Shown here: positions 63,301 through 64,000 of the stretch, piece by piece | Numbering within the stretch: position 1 is the stretch's first letter | How the letters are laid out: each line of letters starts with the position of its first letter | DNA from: Gammaproteobacteria bacterium | GTDB taxonomy: Bacteria; Pseudomonadota; Gammaproteobacteria; Steroidobacterales; Steroidobacteraceae | Direction: 5' to 3' | Assembly: GCA_025357835.1 (NCBI GenBank) | Contig: JANYLM010000024.1 | Coordinates: 1 to 64,000 of the forward strand | DNA length: 64,000 nucleotides | Position numbers and translations under genes: made by a program | The notes under the pieces: generated by a model | The model's input: the letters and a program-made list of their open reading frames with translations, nothing else | Told to the model about the DNA's origin: nothing | Database searches by the model: none

Positions 63301-64000
63301 GACCTGCGCATCAAGGCCGACAATGCCCAACCGCTGGTGAGTAAATTGGTGACGGCAAATCTCAATGCGGATTTGCATGTGAGCGGCACCGCCCGCGCGC
63401 GTCTCGACATCGCCGGGACCGTGCAGTTGAATCGCACGCTGATAGGAATTCCGAACGGCCTGCCTCCCAATGTCGCGGTGCTCGACGTGCGCCGGCGCGG
63501 CAAGGCTGCACCGGCGGCCCCGGACCAGCAATTGATCGTGGGCCTGGACGTGATCGTGCAGGCGCCGCAGGAAATTCTAGTGCAGGGACGCGGGCTCGAT
63601 GCTGAAATGGGCGGCGAACTACATCTCGGCGGCACCACGGATGCTCCTCAGGTAAGCGGCGGCTTCGATCTGCAGCGCGGTAGTTTTTCACTCGCCGGCG
63701 GTAAGCTTAATTTCACCTCGGGCCGTGTCAGCTTCAATGGCGCGGGCCTCAAGAATAGGATCGATCCGACTCTGGACTTTACGGCGCAGACGACGGTGGT
63801 GGATACCACCGCGATCTTGCAAATTAGCGGCCTCGCGGATGCGCCGCAGTTCGAATTTACCAGCACCCCGATCAAGCCTCAGGATGAGATCATGGCGCTG
63901 CTGCTGTTCGGGGCGTCCCCTCAGCAGCTCTCGGCGCTGCAGCTGGCGCAAATAGGCGCAGCGCTCGCAACCTTGAGTGGGGTGGGGGGCGACGGCAGTC
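60328..64000 (+). CDS. tamB: TamB, translocation/assembly module (3'-truncated by window edge)
   Basis: An open frame from ATG at 60328 to the end of the window: 1224 complete codons without a stop. It is not in the ORF track because no stop lies inside. One N-terminal membrane helix (about 12-32, VTGGWALLILLLGSALYIAG) is followed by repeated amphipathic beta-strands of the AsmA/DUF490 bridge type. The visible C-terminal part has RGSFSLAGGKLNFTS-type repeats and ...QQLSALQLAQIGAALA near the edge, typical of the TamB C-terminal DUF490 domain that meets TamA. It forms an inner-to-outer-membrane conduit for lipids and assembly of outer-membrane proteins. Likely only about 50-150 residues are missing. 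Confidence 0.93.
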   Translation, partial: MRRALKIARWVTGGWALLILLLGSALYIAGNTDAGRLMIERVTSRLTSGHVSLSGLAGSFPHRLTLERLQLRDDRGVWLSAERVTLNWSPLALLARRLQIDTVHAAGVDMERLPQSPSNAPNSGPVSIPRIDVAMLTIDLLKLGAPLAGAPASLIVRGNAHLRSVQDMLIDATAHRIDDDGDYELHLRFDPRRMDLALNLHEPAGGPLENLLHLPGLGVLAATATLNGPRTAERLELSVGAGTFRGSARGSLNLRELSADLDIAVDSPALSPRPGLSWARASVRGRWHGSITAPRAQGHIEIDQLRLPGQWQLAGVNGDLTADSGTATLHALIVGLRIPGMRPQLLEDAPVKIVASMRLDEAARPLDLAASHRLFSLHALAKTAADGAAKRSAKLELRLPDLTPLAALAGGNVRGSALVKALLHDDGTATRLTVDANAALRVGTEPWSGVVGDSATLQLSGVLNDRAITLESMKFTGRAASVTASGQASRPQPGSSGQSPWALSARGNLNVSDLGSVSPSLAGSLKGSGALQGTIAALNAEAQLTSTLSVRGSPTGTLSAAIKIRGLPSNPSATLTAQGLLAGAPVHVDAAVERSPAGSLRALIHRAEWKSAHAEGDITIASATAQSHGQLRLEIGQLADLHDLLGMNVGGSLAGTVVLHSERGATHAQLQVDARALAVGQLVGNMRVAAEGVTDALGFKLDVEVPNLRGAAANMSATGSLNLAAHSIALRHAVANYRGLDLHLLAPAHIAVANGVSVDLLRVGAQTAVFQLEGEISPALDVRAALHRVQPALVNVFAPGLLASGTIEALAQLQGSVESPTGQVRLTATDMRMAGDAAFGLPPLDLRATAQLLGAAAQIDARLVAGTESRLSVTGRAPLAADGALDLKIGGSLDVGMINPLLEARGQHAAGEITVDATVGGSVAQPQIDGTVNLTKGSLHDYGRGVSLTDIKAAIIGSEGTLQIKSLTAAAAPGTLSMTGKVGVLQAGVPVDLRIKADNAQPLVSKLVTANLNADLHVSGTARARLDIAGTVQLNRTLIGIPNGLPPNVAVLDVRRRGKAAPAAPDQQLIVGLDVIVQAPQEILVQGRGLDAEMGGELHLGGTTDAPQVSGGFDLQRGSFSLAGGKLNFTSGRVSFNGAGLKNRIDPTLDFTAQTTVVDTTAILQISGLADAPQFEFTSTPIKPQDEIMALLLFGASPQQLSALQLAQIGAALATLSGVGGDGS

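Overview
The window is a 64 kb chromosomal segment of a GC-rich Gram-negative bacterium. Two large TonB-dependent receptors, a tripartite RND pump with an outer-membrane channel, a TamA/TamB pair, a PBP1C/alpha-2-macroglobulin pair and several lipoproteins all require an outer membrane. The gene content (FecI/FecR signalling, receptor plus flavin halogenase plus SapC, DUF1615, GlrR-like regulator) suggests a gammaproteobacterium near Xanthomonadales/Nevskiales/Steroidobacterales. That placement is inference from gene content, not from a marker gene. I saw no rRNA or tRNA gene and no CRISPR array.

Layout. (1) 0-13.4 kb is a decaying accessory zone: a fragment of an NAD-dependent epimerase folded back into a long inverted repeat, at least three IS integrase remnants, a lipid- or protein-independent hemerythrin gene, a soluble histidine kinase, a small DUF6356 gene, a secreted-protein gene broken by a 19-bp tandem duplication, a beta-propeller protein, a DUF1615 lipoprotein, a gutted carboxylesterase, an intact amidase, a VapBC-type toxin-antitoxin pair and a 5'-degraded YchJ-like gene. 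(2) 13.5-23.4 kb is the most coherent accessory module: ECF sigma factor, FecR anti-sigma factor, a TonB-dependent receptor with an N-terminal signalling domain, then a flavin-dependent tryptophan-halogenase-type enzyme, SapC and a DUF6445 protein in which I see a possible Fe(II)/2-oxoglutarate oxygenase triad, followed by an NCS1 permease. (3) 23.5-31 kb has two orphan response regulators (one a GlrR relative lacking the GAFTGA loop), a YVTN propeller protein, a diheme cytochrome c and a second TonB-dependent receptor. (4) 31-39.2 kb holds a degenerate GGDEF/EAL protein, an SbmA/YddA-like ABC exporter, a GH3 beta-glucosidase, a GtrA-GT39 fusion glycosyltransferase and a CorA remnant with an internal deletion. 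(5) 39.2-48.2 kb carries an OmpR/EnvZ-type two-component pair and a TetR regulator divergent from a complete MexEF-OprN-like pump, with two palindromic operator candidates between them. (6) 48.2-64 kb has a MarR regulator under a 22-bp perfect palindrome, thioredoxin-like and CBS proteins, then an envelope block: giant alpha-2-macroglobulin, PBP1C, TamA and TamB. TamB runs off the right edge and is absent from the supplied ORF track.

How the genes work together. The sigma/anti-sigma/receptor set is arranged like a surface-signalling uptake system: ligand binding by the receptor would release the sigma factor through FecR. The halogenase, SapC and DUF6445 genes directly downstream would then act on, or near, the imported compound; its identity is unknown. 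The efflux block has its own local repressor and possibly a two-component input. The A2M/PBP1C and TamA/TamB blocks are conserved envelope-maintenance pairs.
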